Positions 14,327 to 23,798 are shown, counted from the stretch's first letter. The stretch is DNA of 64,000 bases from an uncultured Sutterella sp. (GCA_905213905.1 CAJMKD010000008.1:1-64000); one strand, 5' to 3'. The notes: a model not told the origin generated them from the letters alone. Program-made: numbers and translations.

Positions 14327-16957
14327 TCAGGCGAGCTTTTCGGCAACCCAAGCTTCAATGCCGGCGAGAACGGCATCGAGCTTCGAGGCGTCGTGCGCAC
14401 CGGCCATCGCCATGTCGGGCTTGCCGCCGCCCTTGCCGCCGAGCTGCTGCGCGGCGAAGTTGACGAGTTCGCCCGCCTTGATGCGGCCGATGAGGTCCTT
14501 CGTGACGCCGGCGGCGAGCTGCACGCGGCCGTCAGCGCTCACAGCGGCGAGGAGCGCCACGGCGGAGCCGAGCTTGTCCTTCACCTTGTCCATCGTTTCG
14601 CGCAATGCCTTGGCGTCGGCGCCGTCCATGCGGGCGACGAGGAGCTTCACGCCGGCGACGTCGCGCGCCTCTCTGACGAGCTGATCCCCAACCTTGGAAG
14701 CCATCTGGCTCTTCAGCTGGTCGATGCCCTTTTCAAGGGACTTGACCGTCGAAATGAGGTCGGCGACCTTGTGCGGCACTTCGCTGCCCGGGGCCTTGAA
14801 GAAGCGGGCGGTTTCCGTGAGGTAGCCCGACTCCTTCTGCACCCAGGCAAGGGCGTTCATGCCGGTGACGGCTTCAATGCGGCGGATGCCGGCGGCAATG
14901 CCGCCCTCGGAGACGATCTTGAAGAAGCCGATGTCGCCCGTGCGCTTGACGTGCGTGCCGCCGCAGAATTCAACGGCGTTGCCGATCGTGAGGACGCGCA
15001 CGGTTTCGCCGTACCGTTCGCCGAAGAGCATCATGGCGCCCGTCTTCTTGGCTTCCTCGATCGGGAGAACCTGCGTGACAACTTCGGCATTGCGAAGGAT
15101 CTGCGCGTTGACGAGGCGTTCAACCTCGGCGATTTCAGCGTCTGTCACGGGCTTCGTGTACGAGAAGTCAAAGCGCGTGAGCTCGGGCGAGACGAGCGAG
15201 CCCTTCTGCTGGACGTGGTCGCCGAGCACGGTGCGAAGCGCCTTGTGCATCAGGTGCGTCACGGAGTGATTGCGCGCCGTTGCAGCACGGCGCTCTTCAT
15301 CGATGCGCAGGTCGAAGGTTTCGCCCACGGCGACATGCCCTTCGGCGACGTGGCACTGGTGGCCCGTCACGGCAGCTTTGATGCGGAAGGTGTCCATCAC
15401 GGAGAGGATGGAGGTGTCGTTCGCAGCGCGGCCGCGGTCGCCGACCTGGCCGCCCGATTCTGCGTAGAAGGGCGTGCGGTCGAAGACGACGACGCATTCG
15501 CTGCCGGCTTCGGCGCGTTCGGCCGGTTCGCCGTCGACATAGAGCGCAAGCACCTTGGCGCCCTTTTCCTCAGCGGCGTCGTAGCCCGTGAAGACCGTGT
15601 CGGCGCCCGTGTATTCGAGGCCGGCGGCCATCTTGAACTTCGCGCTGGCGCGCGCGGCTGCGCGCTGCTCTTCCATGTGGCGGTCGAAGGCGGCCGTATC
15701 GACGGAGAGGCCGCGCTCGCGGCAGACGTCGGCCGTCAGGTCGGCCGGGAAGCCGTACGTGTCGTGCAGCTTGAAGACGATGCTGCCGTCGAGGACGCCC
15801 GTCGTTGTCTTGGCGATGGCGTCTTCAAGAATGTCCATGCCCTTGCTGAGCGTCGTGAGGAAGCGCCGTTCTTCGACTTCGATCACGCGGGCGATTTCCG
15901 GATTGCGAAGTTCCGGATAGGCTTCGCCCATTTCCTTTTCAACGGCGTCAACGAGCTTGTAGAAGAAGGGGCCGCGGGCGCCGAGCTTGTAGCCGTGGCG
16001 GATGGCGCGGCGGCAGATGCGGCGCAGCACGTAGGCGCGGCCTTCGTTGCCGGGGAGCACGCCGTCGGCCACGCAGAAGGCGCAGGCGCGGATGTGGTCG
16101 GCAATCACCTTGAGCGACGGCGACGCCGCGTCGACGGGCGTCTCGGAAACGGATTCGACGGCAGCCTTGGCGGCAGCCAGAAGGTTCTGGAAGAGGTCGA
16201 TCTCGTAGTTGCTGTGCACGCCCTGGAGAACGGCCGCAATGCGCTCAAGACCCATGCCGGTGTCGATCGACGGACGGGGGAGCTTATGCATGTTGCCCTT
16301 CTCGTCGCGCGAGAACTGCATGAAGACGAGGTTCCAGATTTCGATGTAGCGGTCGCCGTCTTCGTCAGGGCTCCCCGGAGGGCCGCCCTGCACGGAGGGG
16401 CCGTGGTCGTAGAAGATTTCGGAGCAGGGGCCGCAGGGGCCGGTGTCGCCCATCATCCAGAAGTTGTCGGACATGTAGCGCGCGCCCTTGTTGTCGCCGA
16501 TGCGCACAATGCGCTCGGCGGGCACGCCCACTTCCTTGTTCCAGATGTCATAGGCTTCATCGTCTTCTGCGTAGACCGTCACCCAAAGCTTTTCCGGGGG
16601 CAGGTGCAGATGCTGCGTGAGAAGCTCCCAGGCGTACTTGCTCGCGTCGCGCTTGAAGTAGTCGCCGAAGGAGAAGTTCCCGAGCATTTCGAAGAACGTG
16701 TGGTGGCGCGCCGTGTAGCCGACGTTGTCAAGGTCGTTGTGCTTGCCGCCGGCGCGGATGCACTTTTGCGAGGTCGTCGCGCGGGTATAGGGGCGCTTGT
16801 CGAACCCGAGGAAGACGTCCTTGAACTGGTTCATGCCGGCGTTCGTGAAGAGAAGCGTCGGGTCGTTCCCCGGGACAACGGGGCTCGAATGTACGATCGT
16901 GTGACCTTTGCTGGCGTAGAAGTTCAGAAAGGTCCGTCGAATGTCAGCGACTTTCAT
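14327..16957 (-). CDS. alaS: Alanyl-tRNA synthetase
   Basis: AlaRS charges tRNA-Ala. The start is ATG 16957 (MKVADIRRTFLNFYASKGH), giving 876 residues, the same length as E. coli AlaRS. The upstream in-frame extension is low-complexity and not family-like. Class II motif 2 region (FLGFDKRPYTRATTSQKCIRAGGKHNDL, about 60-90), motif 3 with GMGLERIAAV near 235-245, the editing-domain zinc motif HNSVTHLMHKAL, and FCGGTHVKRTGDIG are visible. The C-terminal C-Ala domain ends with GGKGGGKPDMAMAG. It is complete and intact. Confidence 0.97.
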   Translation of the reverse strand: MKVADIRRTFLNFYASKGHTIVHSSPVVPGNDPTLLFTNAGMNQFKDVFLGFDKRPYTRATTSQKCIRAGGKHNDLDNVGYTARHHTFFEMLGNFSFGDYFKRDASKYAWELLTQHLHLPPEKLWVTVYAEDDEAYDIWNKEVGVPAERIVRIGDNKGARYMSDNFWMMGDTGPCGPCSEIFYDHGPSVQGGPPGSPDEDGDRYIEIWNLVFMQFSRDEKGNMHKLPRPSIDTGMGLERIAAVLQGVHSNYEIDLFQNLLAAAKAAVESVSETPVDAASPSLKVIADHIRACAFCVADGVLPGNEGRAYVLRRICRRAIRHGYKLGARGPFFYKLVDAVEKEMGEAYPELRNPEIARVIEVEERRFLTTLSKGMDILEDAIAKTTTGVLDGSIVFKLHDTYGFPADLTADVCRERGLSVDTAAFDRHMEEQRAAARASAKFKMAAGLEYTGADTVFTGYDAAEEKGAKVLALYVDGEPAERAEAGSECVVVFDRTPFYAESGGQVGDRGRAANDTSILSVMDTFRIKAAVTGHQCHVAEGHVAVGETFDLRIDEERRAATARNHSVTHLMHKALRTVLGDHVQQKGSLVSPELTRFDFSYTKPVTDAEIAEVERLVNAQILRNAEVVTQVLPIEEAKKTGAMMLFGERYGETVRVLTIGNAVEFCGGTHVKRTGDIGFFKIVSEGGIAAGIRRIEAVTGMNALAWVQKESGYLTETARFFKAPGSEVPHKVADLISTVKSLEKGIDQLKSQMASKVGDQLVREARDVAGVKLLVARMDGADAKALRETMDKVKDKLGSAVALLAAVSADGRVQLAAGVTKDLIGRIKAGELVNFAAQQLGGKGGGKPDMAMAGAHDASKLDAVLAGIEAWVAEKLA

Positions 16958-17337
16958 AACTTGCGGTTGAGATGTGATTTGGAATTCGGCGGGCGCAGCG
17001 CGCTGGCCGGGCTTTGCCGCGTGTGGCGTCGCCCAGGGGCGGGCGTCATCACTGGTCGCCCGAAGGGGTTCGGACGGCTCGAGAGCCGCTCGGGCGGACT
17101 GCGGCGCGCGCAAATGCGCTCGGAAACCTCTCATTGTAGTCTTCACGCTTGGCGCGCGCGGCCGCGTTCGCAGACGAAACGCCTCAAAAGAGAGATTTTT
17201 TTAACTTTGCCTGGACGTTTTGGCGCCTTCGGAACAAAGCTGCGCCGCCCTGAAAGCGAAAGCCCGCTTCAGCCTCTGGCGGAAGCGGGCGAAGGGCTTT
17301 GCCGGCCGGCGCCCGAGGGCGCCGCGGGAAAAGGCCG
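16958..17337. other. Gap between alaS and hemN
   Basis: No gene is supported. A stem GCCCGCTTC/GAAGCGGGC (17262-17270 with 17282-17290) lies on the hemN exit side and could end hemN transcription, but its U tract is weak. The alaS promoter must lie in the left part; no strong consensus was seen. Confidence 0.4.
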
Positions 17338-18738
17338 TCAGGCGATGCGCGAGTAGCCGCCTGCGCGATCGGTTTCACGCAGATAGCGGTCGAACTGCAT
17401 CGCAACGGCGCGCACGAAGATCTTGCCCTTGGGCGAGACGACAAGGCGGTCCGGATAGAGTTCGACGAGTTCGTGCTTCACGTAGGGCTTCATCTTCGAG
17501 AGCTCGTAGGCGAAGGTTTCATCGAAGTTGATGCCGAAGCGCTCTTCGACTTCCTGCTTGCGCAGCTCGAAGTTGCACATGATCTTCATGATCACGAAGC
17601 GGCGGAGCAGATCGTCCTCGTTGAGGAGGTAGCCGCGGTTCGTGGCGAGATGCCCCGCATTGATGGCGGCGTACCAGTCGTCGAGTTCGCGCGGATTGCA
17701 GGCATAGGCCGGACCAATCTTGGAGATGCCCGAAACGCCGAGCGCCACCATGTCGCAGTCGGCCTTCGTGGAGTAGCCCTGGAAGTTGCGCTGAAGCGTC
17801 CCTTCGACCTGCGCGCGCGCGAGCTCATCCTCGTGCTTGGCGAAGTGGTCCATGCCGATGTAGCGGTAGCCGTTGGCAGTGAGGCGCTTGATCGCATCGA
17901 ACATGATGTTGACCTTCTCGACCGTGTCGGGAAGGTCAGCCGGCAGAATGCGGCGCTGCGCCTTGAAGTGGTTGGGCAGGTGCGCGTAGTGATAAAGCGC
18001 GATGCGGTCGGGCGAGAGCTCGAGCACCTTGTCGATCGTTTCGGCAAAGGAGGCGCGCGTCTGCTTCGGCAGACCGTAGATGAGGTCCATGTTGACCGAG
18101 TGGAAGCCGCATTCGCGGGCCGCATCGATCGTCGCCTTCGTCATTTCGAAGGGCTGAATGCGGTTGATCGCCTTCTGAACGTCGGGGTTGAAGTCCTGCA
18201 CGCCGCAGCTCATGCGATTGAGGCCGATCTCGCGAAGCTTCTTCACCTTGTCGGGGCCGCACGTGCGGGGGTCGACCTCGATCGAGAACTCGCCGTCGGC
18301 TTCAAGCGGGAAGCGGTCGGTGAGGGTCTTCATGAGAAGCTCGAGCTCGTCGTTCGTGAGGAAGGTCGGCGTGCCGCCGCCGAAATGGAGCTGCTCGAGC
18401 GTCTTCGTGCCCGTGAGGTGCGCCTTGACGAGATCGGCTTCGCGGCCGAGCGCTTCAATGTATTCGGCGCTCTTGCCGTGGTCGCGCGTCACGATCTTGT
18501 TGCAGCCGCAGTAGTAGCAGACGTCGTTGCAGAACGGAATGTGCACGTAGAGGGAAAGATTCGACGGCTCCTTCTCATCGGCGCGGCCGGCAAGCGCCTT
18601 TTCGTAGTCGGCGACGCCGAAGCTTGCGTTGAAGCGGTCGGCCGTCGGATAGGACGTATAGCGGGGCGCAGGCACGTCGAACTTGCGAAGCAGATCCATT
18701 TCCGGCAGCTCGACGCCGCTCGTTTCAGGAGATGTCAT
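17338..18738 (-). CDS. hemN: Oxygen-independent coproporphyrinogen III oxidase
   Basis: HemN is a cytoplasmic radical-SAM enzyme that converts coproporphyrinogen III to protoporphyrinogen IX without oxygen. The 466-residue protein has the HemN-type 4Fe-4S motif in HIPFCNDVCYYCGC (Cys70, 74, 77, with Cys79 following), preceded by PRYTSYPTA and followed by LHFGGGTPTFL and the second-SAM region with EVDPRT. Length fits HemN proper rather than shorter HemW-type proteins. An FNR box and a -10 element upstream suggest anaerobic activation by the FNR encoded divergently next door. Confidence 0.95.
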   Translation of the reverse strand: MTSPETSGVELPEMDLLRKFDVPAPRYTSYPTADRFNASFGVADYEKALAGRADEKEPSNLSLYVHIPFCNDVCYYCGCNKIVTRDHGKSAEYIEALGREADLVKAHLTGTKTLEQLHFGGGTPTFLTNDELELLMKTLTDRFPLEADGEFSIEVDPRTCGPDKVKKLREIGLNRMSCGVQDFNPDVQKAINRIQPFEMTKATIDAARECGFHSVNMDLIYGLPKQTRASFAETIDKVLELSPDRIALYHYAHLPNHFKAQRRILPADLPDTVEKVNIMFDAIKRLTANGYRYIGMDHFAKHEDELARAQVEGTLQRNFQGYSTKADCDMVALGVSGISKIGPAYACNPRELDDWYAAINAGHLATNRGYLLNEDDLLRRFVIMKIMCNFELRKQEVEERFGINFDETFAYELSKMKPYVKHELVELYPDRLVVSPKGKIFVRAVAMQFDRYLRETDRAGGYSRIA

Positions 18739-18773
18739 GTTTGGGGCCTCTATGACTTAAGTTAAGGATCCTG

Positions 18774-18816
18774 ATATTATTCGTGAAGCGAGTTCGGCTT
18801 TGTTGACACTCGTCAA
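18774..18816 (-). promoter_or_regulatory. hemN promoter with class II-placed FNR box
   Basis: An inverted repeat TTGAC-N4-GTCAA lies at 18803-18816, one base per arm away from the FNR consensus TTGAT-N4-ATCAA. On the hemN strand a TAATAT -10 is at 18774-18779. With a start near 18767 the box centre is about 42 bases upstream, the usual class II FNR activation position. The same box could affect fnr, whose start is about 290 bases away. Confidence 0.65.
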
Positions 18817-19106
18817 CGCAGGAGGCGAACAGACTGACGGATTTTTTCCGTCCTTTTCGCTCCGACGCTCAGGTTTTTCACTGTCGAAAGATTCTAGGCG
18901 CCGGAAATTATTTTTTTATTAGCAGGCGAAAAAGCCGCCGCGGTGCGGTTCCCAACCTTACCGAGACGGATCAGGCCGCGCTATCCTCAGCGCTTTCCCC
19001 GAGGCCGACGCTGAATTAAAGGCGTTGCGCGGGCATGCGCTGCGGGAGTGCTTCCCTCGCGCGCGCACCCTTTGGCGGGCGCGGGAAAGTCAGAAGGAGG
19101 AAAAGG

Positions 19107-19853
19107 GTGATCAACCTTTCAGCGCTGCGCGTAGCGTGCTCGAACTGCAATCTTCGGGAGGCTTGCCTGCCGACGGGACGCACGCTCAAGGAGATCGAAC
19201 GACTCGAGGACCTCGTTGCCACGCGCCGGCGCATCAAGCGCGGCGAAGCGCTCTTTCGCGCGGGCGACCGCTTCGAGAATCTCTATCCGGTTCGCCTGGG
19301 CTTTCTGAAGAGCACCGTGATGAGCAGCGACGGCCGCGAACAGGTGACGAACTTCTACATGGCGGGCGAAATGATCGGCTTTGACGGCATTTCGAGCGGC
19401 GTGCACTCCTGCGACGTCGTTGCGCTCGAAGACACGGAAGTCTGCGTGATTCCCTATGAGCGCCTCGAAGATGCAGCCACGTCCATGCGCAGCATGGGCG
19501 CGCACGTGCTCAAGATGCTTTCGCGCGAAATCGTCCGCCAGCACGGCGTGATGCTGCTGCTCGGATCGATGCATGCCGAAGAGCGCCTTGCGGCTTTCCT
19601 GCTCTCGCTTTCGCAGCGCTTTGAGCAGCGCGGCTACTCGCGTTCGGAGTTCGTTCTTCGCATGACGCGCGCCGAGATCGGCTCCTATCTCGGGCTCAAG
19701 CTCGAAACAGTGAGCCGCGTGCTTTCGCGCTTCTCGCACGACGGACTTATTGAAGTCAATCAGAAGCACGTGCGGATCTTCAATCCCGAAGGACTTCGCT
19801 CGATCGTTTCTGGCGTGCCGCTCTCGGTCGTGGAGGCATCGCTCAAAGGCTGA
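19107..19853 (+). CDS. fnr: FNR-type oxygen-sensing transcription regulator
   Basis: This Crp/Fnr regulator binds a 4Fe-4S cluster that is lost in air. The best start is GTG 19107, nine bases after AAGGAGG, giving 248 residues; upstream in-frame starts lack such a site. Cluster ligands are Cys11, Cys14, Cys20 and Cys113: the C-x2-C-x5-C-x92-C spacing is exactly that of E. coli FNR. The cyclic-nucleotide-like sensor domain covers about 30-150 and the helix-turn-helix 185-210. The recognition helix ETVSR (Glu200, Ser203, Arg204) equals that of FNR, so it should read TTGAT-N4-ATCAA-like sites such as the one before hemN. Confidence 0.95.
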   Translation: MINLSALRVACSNCNLREACLPTGRTLKEIERLEDLVATRRRIKRGEALFRAGDRFENLYPVRLGFLKSTVMSSDGREQVTNFYMAGEMIGFDGISSGVHSCDVVALEDTEVCVIPYERLEDAATSMRSMGAHVLKMLSREIVRQHGVMLLLGSMHAEERLAAFLLSLSQRFEQRGYSRSEFVLRMTRAEIGSYLGLKLETVSRVLSRFSHDGLIEVNQKHVRIFNPEGLRSIVSGVPLSVVEASLKG

Positions 19854-19879
19854 GCGCCCGCCGGGCCGCCAATGGAAAA

Positions 19880-19913
19880 AAGCCTCGAGCCGCTTGCGGA
19901 CTCGGGGCTTTTT
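19880..19913 (+). terminator. Terminator of fnr
   Basis: AGCCTCGAG/CTCGGGGCT forms a 9-bp stem (one G-U pair) followed by five T. Confidence 0.8.
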
Positions 19914-19932
19914 CGTCGGCCGGTTTCAAATC

Positions 19933-19967
19933 AAAAAAAATGCGCCCGAACGTCAAACGCTCGGGCG
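19933..19967 (-). terminator. Terminator of dsbL-dsbI
   Basis: On the minus strand CGCCCGA/TCGGGCG (19961-19967 with 19943-19949) is followed by CATTTTTTTT. A second inverted repeat AATGCCGT/ACGGCATT lies nearer the dsbI stop. Confidence 0.8.
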
Positions 19968-20058
19968 GAGAAAATCGGGGGAGAACCCGTCTGGAGAAAA
20001 GATTCTTTTGGTGTGATCAAATGCCGTCCGTCGCCAGACGAACGGCATTGGTTCCGGA

Positions 20059-20709
20059 TTACTTTGAAGCGAGGCGCTTATTCATCATTCCGGCAAAAAG
20101 CACGATGTAGATGAGAAGCGCGACGCTGAAGCCAAGCAGGCAGCACTGCGCCATCGACATGAACTTCATCGGCGGAATGAGATACCAGCCGCCCGCATCG
20201 TTGTACATGTTGATGATCGACTCCTGCAGCGGCGAGAGCACGGTGCCGAGCGGCACGTCGGAGTTGTCGTAGCCGCAGTCGCCGGTGGGCAGGAACCAGT
20301 CGGGCGCCCACTTTTCAAGGGGCAGGCCGAACGGGTAGTGCGGCTGCAGCGAGCAGCCCTGCATGCCGAACATGGCGTCGAGATCGTCGGAGTGAATCGC
20401 CGCATGAATCGACTGAAGCTTCACCGAGCACATGATCCCGTAGATGCAGCCGTAGACGCCGCAGACATACGAGATGAGGCGGCAGATGAGCGACTTCGGG
20501 CAGACGATCGGGAAGAGGCAGCCGAAGGTCATGCAAAGGAAGGCGAATCGGATGTACACGCACTGTTCGCATGGCTTCATGTAGAGCCAGACCTGGAAGA
20601 CGTTGTGCGCGATGAGAACGAGGCCCGCTGAAAGGATCGCGATCACGATCCAGGGCCAGCGCTGCTGTTCCCAGTTGCCGATGCGGCCGAGCAGAGAGAT
20701 TTCTGACAT
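20059..20709 (-). CDS. dsbI: DsbB-family disulfide oxidoreductase DsbI
   Basis: This 216-residue inner-membrane protein has about five hydrophobic spans. The first periplasmic loop holds the redox pair Cys47-Cys50 (KPCEQCVYIRF), typical of DsbI. The second periplasmic loop holds Cys119 and Cys145. By analogy with uropathogenic E. coli and Salmonella DsbI, it reoxidises DsbL and passes electrons to quinone. It lies 27 bases after dsbL in one transcript, and the AssT substrate gene is divergent next to dsbL. That context favours DsbI over the general DsbB. Confidence 0.9.
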   Translation of the reverse strand: MSEISLLGRIGNWEQQRWPWIVIAILSAGLVLIAHNVFQVWLYMKPCEQCVYIRFAFLCMTFGCLFPIVCPKSLICRLISYVCGVYGCIYGIMCSVKLQSIHAAIHSDDLDAMFGMQGCSLQPHYPFGLPLEKWAPDWFLPTGDCGYDNSDVPLGTVLSPLQESIINMYNDAGGWYLIPPMKFMSMAQCCLLGFSVALLIYIVLFAGMMNKRLASK

Positions 20710-20736
20710 GAGTTGGGTACTCCCCCGGACGTTGGA

Positions 20737-21399
20737 TTACTTCTTGGTGAGTTCGCCGATGAGGCTCACCATGCCGTCGATCGAGCGGATCGACTTCGTC
20801 ATGATGAGGTACTTGCCGTTGACGACGTAGGCCGGGATGCCCTGGATCTTGGCGACGTCGTAGCAGGGCTTCCAGTCGTCGGCGATCTTCTGAACGTCGG
20901 CGTTCTTGCGGTTCTTGGCGAATTCGTCGGCCGTGATGCCGGCAGCGTCGAGACCGGTCTTGAGGAAGGCGTCTTCGCCGGCGGCCCAGCGTTCGCCCTT
21001 CTTGTGATAGGCCTTGTAGATGGCGTCCTTGGCCTTCTTGAAGGCGGAGTTCGGATCTTCAAGGTTCGTGATGCCCGCAGCCTTGTCCTTCACGAGGCAG
21101 TAGGCGAAGAGTTCGGAGCCGGCGCGGCCGTACTTGCCCTTCGTTTCGAGGTGGAACATGTCGAACTTGAGGCCCGAGGCCTTTTCCATGAGCGGAACCA
21201 TCTTCGGGTCGACGCCAACGTCGTACTTGAAGCAGAACGGGCAGTCATAGGACCAGACCTTGACGAGCTTGCCTTCGCCGCCGGGCAGGGGCTTTTCGAG
21301 CTTGACGTAGTCGGTGCCTTCCGTAAAGGCGAATGCGGACGGGATGGCGGCAGCGCACGCGAGCACGGCGGCAGTCTTGATCAGAGTGCGACGAAGCAT
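20737..21399 (-). CDS. dsbL: DsbA-like thiol oxidase DsbL
   Basis: This 220-residue periplasmic thioredoxin-fold protein has a Sec signal peptide (1-24). Its active site is Cys53-Pro-Phe-Cys56 in SYDCPFCFKYD; CPFC rather than the CPHC of DsbA is the hallmark I associate with DsbL. A cis-proline loop is at GIPAYVV (Pro189). Two extra cysteines (101, 179) could form a structural disulfide. DsbL introduces the disulfide needed by arylsulfate sulfotransferase, here encoded divergently. It heads the dsbL-dsbI operon. Confidence 0.92.
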   Translation of the reverse strand: MLRRTLIKTAAVLACAAAIPSAFAFTEGTDYVKLEKPLPGGEGKLVKVWSYDCPFCFKYDVGVDPKMVPLMEKASGLKFDMFHLETKGKYGRAGSELFAYCLVKDKAAGITNLEDPNSAFKKAKDAIYKAYHKKGERWAAGEDAFLKTGLDAAGITADEFAKNRKNADVQKIADDWKPCYDVAKIQGIPAYVVNGKYLIMTKSIRSIDGMVSLIGELTKK

Positions 21400-21897
21400 T
21401 TCGTTTCTTCCTTTTCGTAAGTGGGGCGGGGCTTTCGAGCGAGCAGCCTGGAAGCACCCCTAAAAATCGGAAAGCGGCGGCAGCGCGCCGGCGCTTCCTG
21501 ATGACGGGAGGGAGTATACGTTCGGTTTTTCGCCAGGGATAGCCGAAAAGCAGGCCTGACGGCCTTTTTGGGGGAATATCCCCGATGGATGCGAAAGAAT
21601 GTAAAAAAGCAATTTCAGATTTTGAAATTCACACGGCAATTTTGTCGTTGATTCAAGTATATCCCTGCGGTTCAGGCGTTAACAAGGTAGTGTACGTTTA
21701 CAAATGAGCATGAGGGTTTGTTGCCTATCCGTCGGAATCGACCGCGGCTCACTGATTTACGAAGGTTTCCGAAAATCGGAAAGCTGGTTCCCGCGCCGCC
21801 TCGTTGGCGCAAAGCGCTGCGTTTACTACGATCGCCCCTGTCGTTCGAGCCCGTCTTCGGCGTCGAACGTTCTTTACGGAAAAGAAAGGAGAAGAAC
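21400..21897. other. Divergent control region of dsbL-dsbI and assT
   Basis: This gap of about 500 bases holds no convincing gene. A short hairpin AGGCC/GGCCT with five T lies at 21552-21569. The stretch 21598-21700 is AT-rich and is the likeliest place for promoters. No FNR-type repeat was found; TTGATTCAAG near 21650 lacks the required spacer. Confidence 0.4.
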
Positions 21898-23733
21898 ATG
21901 CAGATCAAGCGTGCAGCTGCGCTCGCGGTCTTTGCGGCGAGCATCGCCGCCCTCGCCGGCGGGGCCTATGCCGCGGGCGGCGCGAGCGGTCCGAAGGTCG
22001 CCTACATGGCGCAGGGCAACATCGGCGAAGTGATGGTCAATCCGTACCGCATCGCGCCGCTCACCGCAGTCATCCGCAACGGCGGCTACGTCATTCACAA
22101 CGCAACGGTGACCGTTCTGCCGAAGCAGGGCGGCCAGACGATCAAGTACACGGTTTCCGACGAAAACCTCCGCACGCACGGCGGCGTGCCGGTCTTCGGG
22201 CTCTATCCGGACTACCTCAACACGGTTGAAGTGGAGTACGACCGCGACTTCAACGGCAAGACGGAGCACTTCAAGGACCGCTATCAGTTCTATACGGCGC
22301 CTGTGTTCCTGCGCTCGAACGGCACGCCCGGCCAGTCTCACACCACGTTCGACGTCAAGGTCGAAAAGATGGACAAAGCCTTCAGCGACCGCCTCTACTT
22401 CATCAACAACCTGATTCCGTCGCCGCCCGATGCTTCCCGCGTCGTTTGGAACAACCCGATGGGCGGCGCGCTCGAATGGGCCTTCGGTCCTGAAAACGCC
22501 ATCATCGACACGACGGGCGCCGTGCGCTGGTACCTGATGCCCGACCTCGAGATGTACGACCCGGATCAGCCCTACAAGTCCGGCATTCTCATGGGCTTCG
22601 AGCAGACGGCCGACGGCGGCCTCGTCTTCGGCTACGGCCAGCGCTACGCCAAGTACGACATGATCGGCCGCGAAATCTTCAACCGCCGCCTGCCGATCAA
22701 CTACGCGGACTACTCGCACGGCCTCGATGCGGCTCAGAACGGCCACATCTTCCTGCGCGTCTCCTCGTCCGATCTGCGCCGCCTCGACGGCAAGCGCGTG
22801 CACACGGTGCGCGACGTGATCGCCGAAGTGGATGCCGACGGCAAGGTGGTCGACGAATTCCGCCTCTTCGAAATTCTCGATCCGTACCGCGACAACGTGA
22901 TCAAGGCGCTTGACCAGGGCGCCGTCTGCCTCAACATTGATGCGAGCCAGTCCGGCAAGACCCTCTCGGCTGAAGAGCTCGCCGCGATGGACAAGGACGA
23001 CAAGTTCGGCGACATCGCCGGCGTTGGTCCGGGCCGCAACTGGGCGCATGTGAACTCTGTTGACTACGACCCGACCGACGACTCGATCATCATTTCCTCG
23101 CGCCACCAGTCGGCGATCGTGAAGATCGGCCGCGACAAGAAGGTGAAGTGGATTCTCGCCTCGCCCGAAGGCTGGAAGGGCGAGCTCGCCAAGAAGGTGC
23201 TCACGCCGGTCGACAAGAACGGCAACAAGATCAAGTGCGAAGGCTCCGTCTGCGAAGGCGGCTTCGACTGGACCTGGACGCAGCACACGGCCTGGCGCGT
23301 CGACGCGAAGTCGACGAAGGACGTGATCTACGTTTCCGCGTTCGACAACGGCGACGCGCGCGGCATGGAGCAGCCGGCGCTCCCGGATGACAAATACACG
23401 CGCGGCGTCGTCTACAAGATCGATCAGAACAAGATGACGGTCGAACAGGTCTGGGAAGTGGGCAAGGAAGCCGGCCACGAATACTACTCGCCTGTGACGG
23501 GCCTCACGAAGTACATGGCCGACAAGGACTCGATGGTCGTCTACTATTCGACCTCCGGCCTTGCGGGCCGTCCTTCGGCTGGCGTAACCGGGCCGCTCAA
23601 GCCCCATCCCTACCTTGCTGAGTACAAGTGGGGCGAAAAGGAACCGGCTGTGCTCATGAAGTTCACGAACACGATGGGCTATCAGGCCTGGCCGTTCGAC
23701 CTGCAGCGCGCCTTCATGCCTGCTGCGCAATAA
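21898..23733 (+). CDS. assT: Periplasmic arylsulfate sulfotransferase
   Basis: AssT moves a sulfuryl group from one phenolic sulfate to another phenol without PAPS. The start at ATG 21898 follows AAAGGAGAAG and begins a signal peptide (1-25) of a 611-residue protein. Key residues align in order and spacing with E. coli AssT: His274 (YSHGLD), His384 (NWAHVNS), Arg402 (SSRHQS) and His463 (TQHTAW, the sulfohistidine). Cys447 and Cys452 (KCEGSVC) form the disulfide expected to be made by DsbL, encoded next door; a further Cys is at 344. It has its own terminator at 23799. Aryl sulfates from host or diet are likely donors; natural substrates are unknown. Confidence 0.95.
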   Translation: MQIKRAAALAVFAASIAALAGGAYAAGGASGPKVAYMAQGNIGEVMVNPYRIAPLTAVIRNGGYVIHNATVTVLPKQGGQTIKYTVSDENLRTHGGVPVFGLYPDYLNTVEVEYDRDFNGKTEHFKDRYQFYTAPVFLRSNGTPGQSHTTFDVKVEKMDKAFSDRLYFINNLIPSPPDASRVVWNNPMGGALEWAFGPENAIIDTTGAVRWYLMPDLEMYDPDQPYKSGILMGFEQTADGGLVFGYGQRYAKYDMIGREIFNRRLPINYADYSHGLDAAQNGHIFLRVSSSDLRRLDGKRVHTVRDVIAEVDADGKVVDEFRLFEILDPYRDNVIKALDQGAVCLNIDASQSGKTLSAEELAAMDKDDKFGDIAGVGPGRNWAHVNSVDYDPTDDSIIISSRHQSAIVKIGRDKKVKWILASPEGWKGELAKKVLTPVDKNGNKIKCEGSVCEGGFDWTWTQHTAWRVDAKSTKDVIYVSAFDNGDARGMEQPALPDDKYTRGVVYKIDQNKMTVEQVWEVGKEAGHEYYSPVTGLTKYMADKDSMVVYYSTSGLAGRPSAGVTGPLKPHPYLAEYKWGEKEPAVLMKFTNTMGYQAWPFDLQRAFMPAAQ

Positions 23734-23798
23734 AGCAGAGCATGCGCTGCCGCCGGCTTCTGAAGCGCTGAGCTTTCAGAGCCGCCGAGCCTGCTTCG

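Noticed and set aside
14084..17356. A 1090-residue plus-strand open frame antisense to alaS
   Set aside because: It is the mirror frame of a GC-rich, highly conserved gene. Its sequence is low-complexity (Ala/Arg/His-rich), matches no family, and alaS itself is intact on the other strand.
21874..23730. A 618-residue minus-strand open frame antisense to assT
   Set aside because: Mirror frame of assT without any recognisable motif; the plus-strand catalytic His residues align with known AssT.
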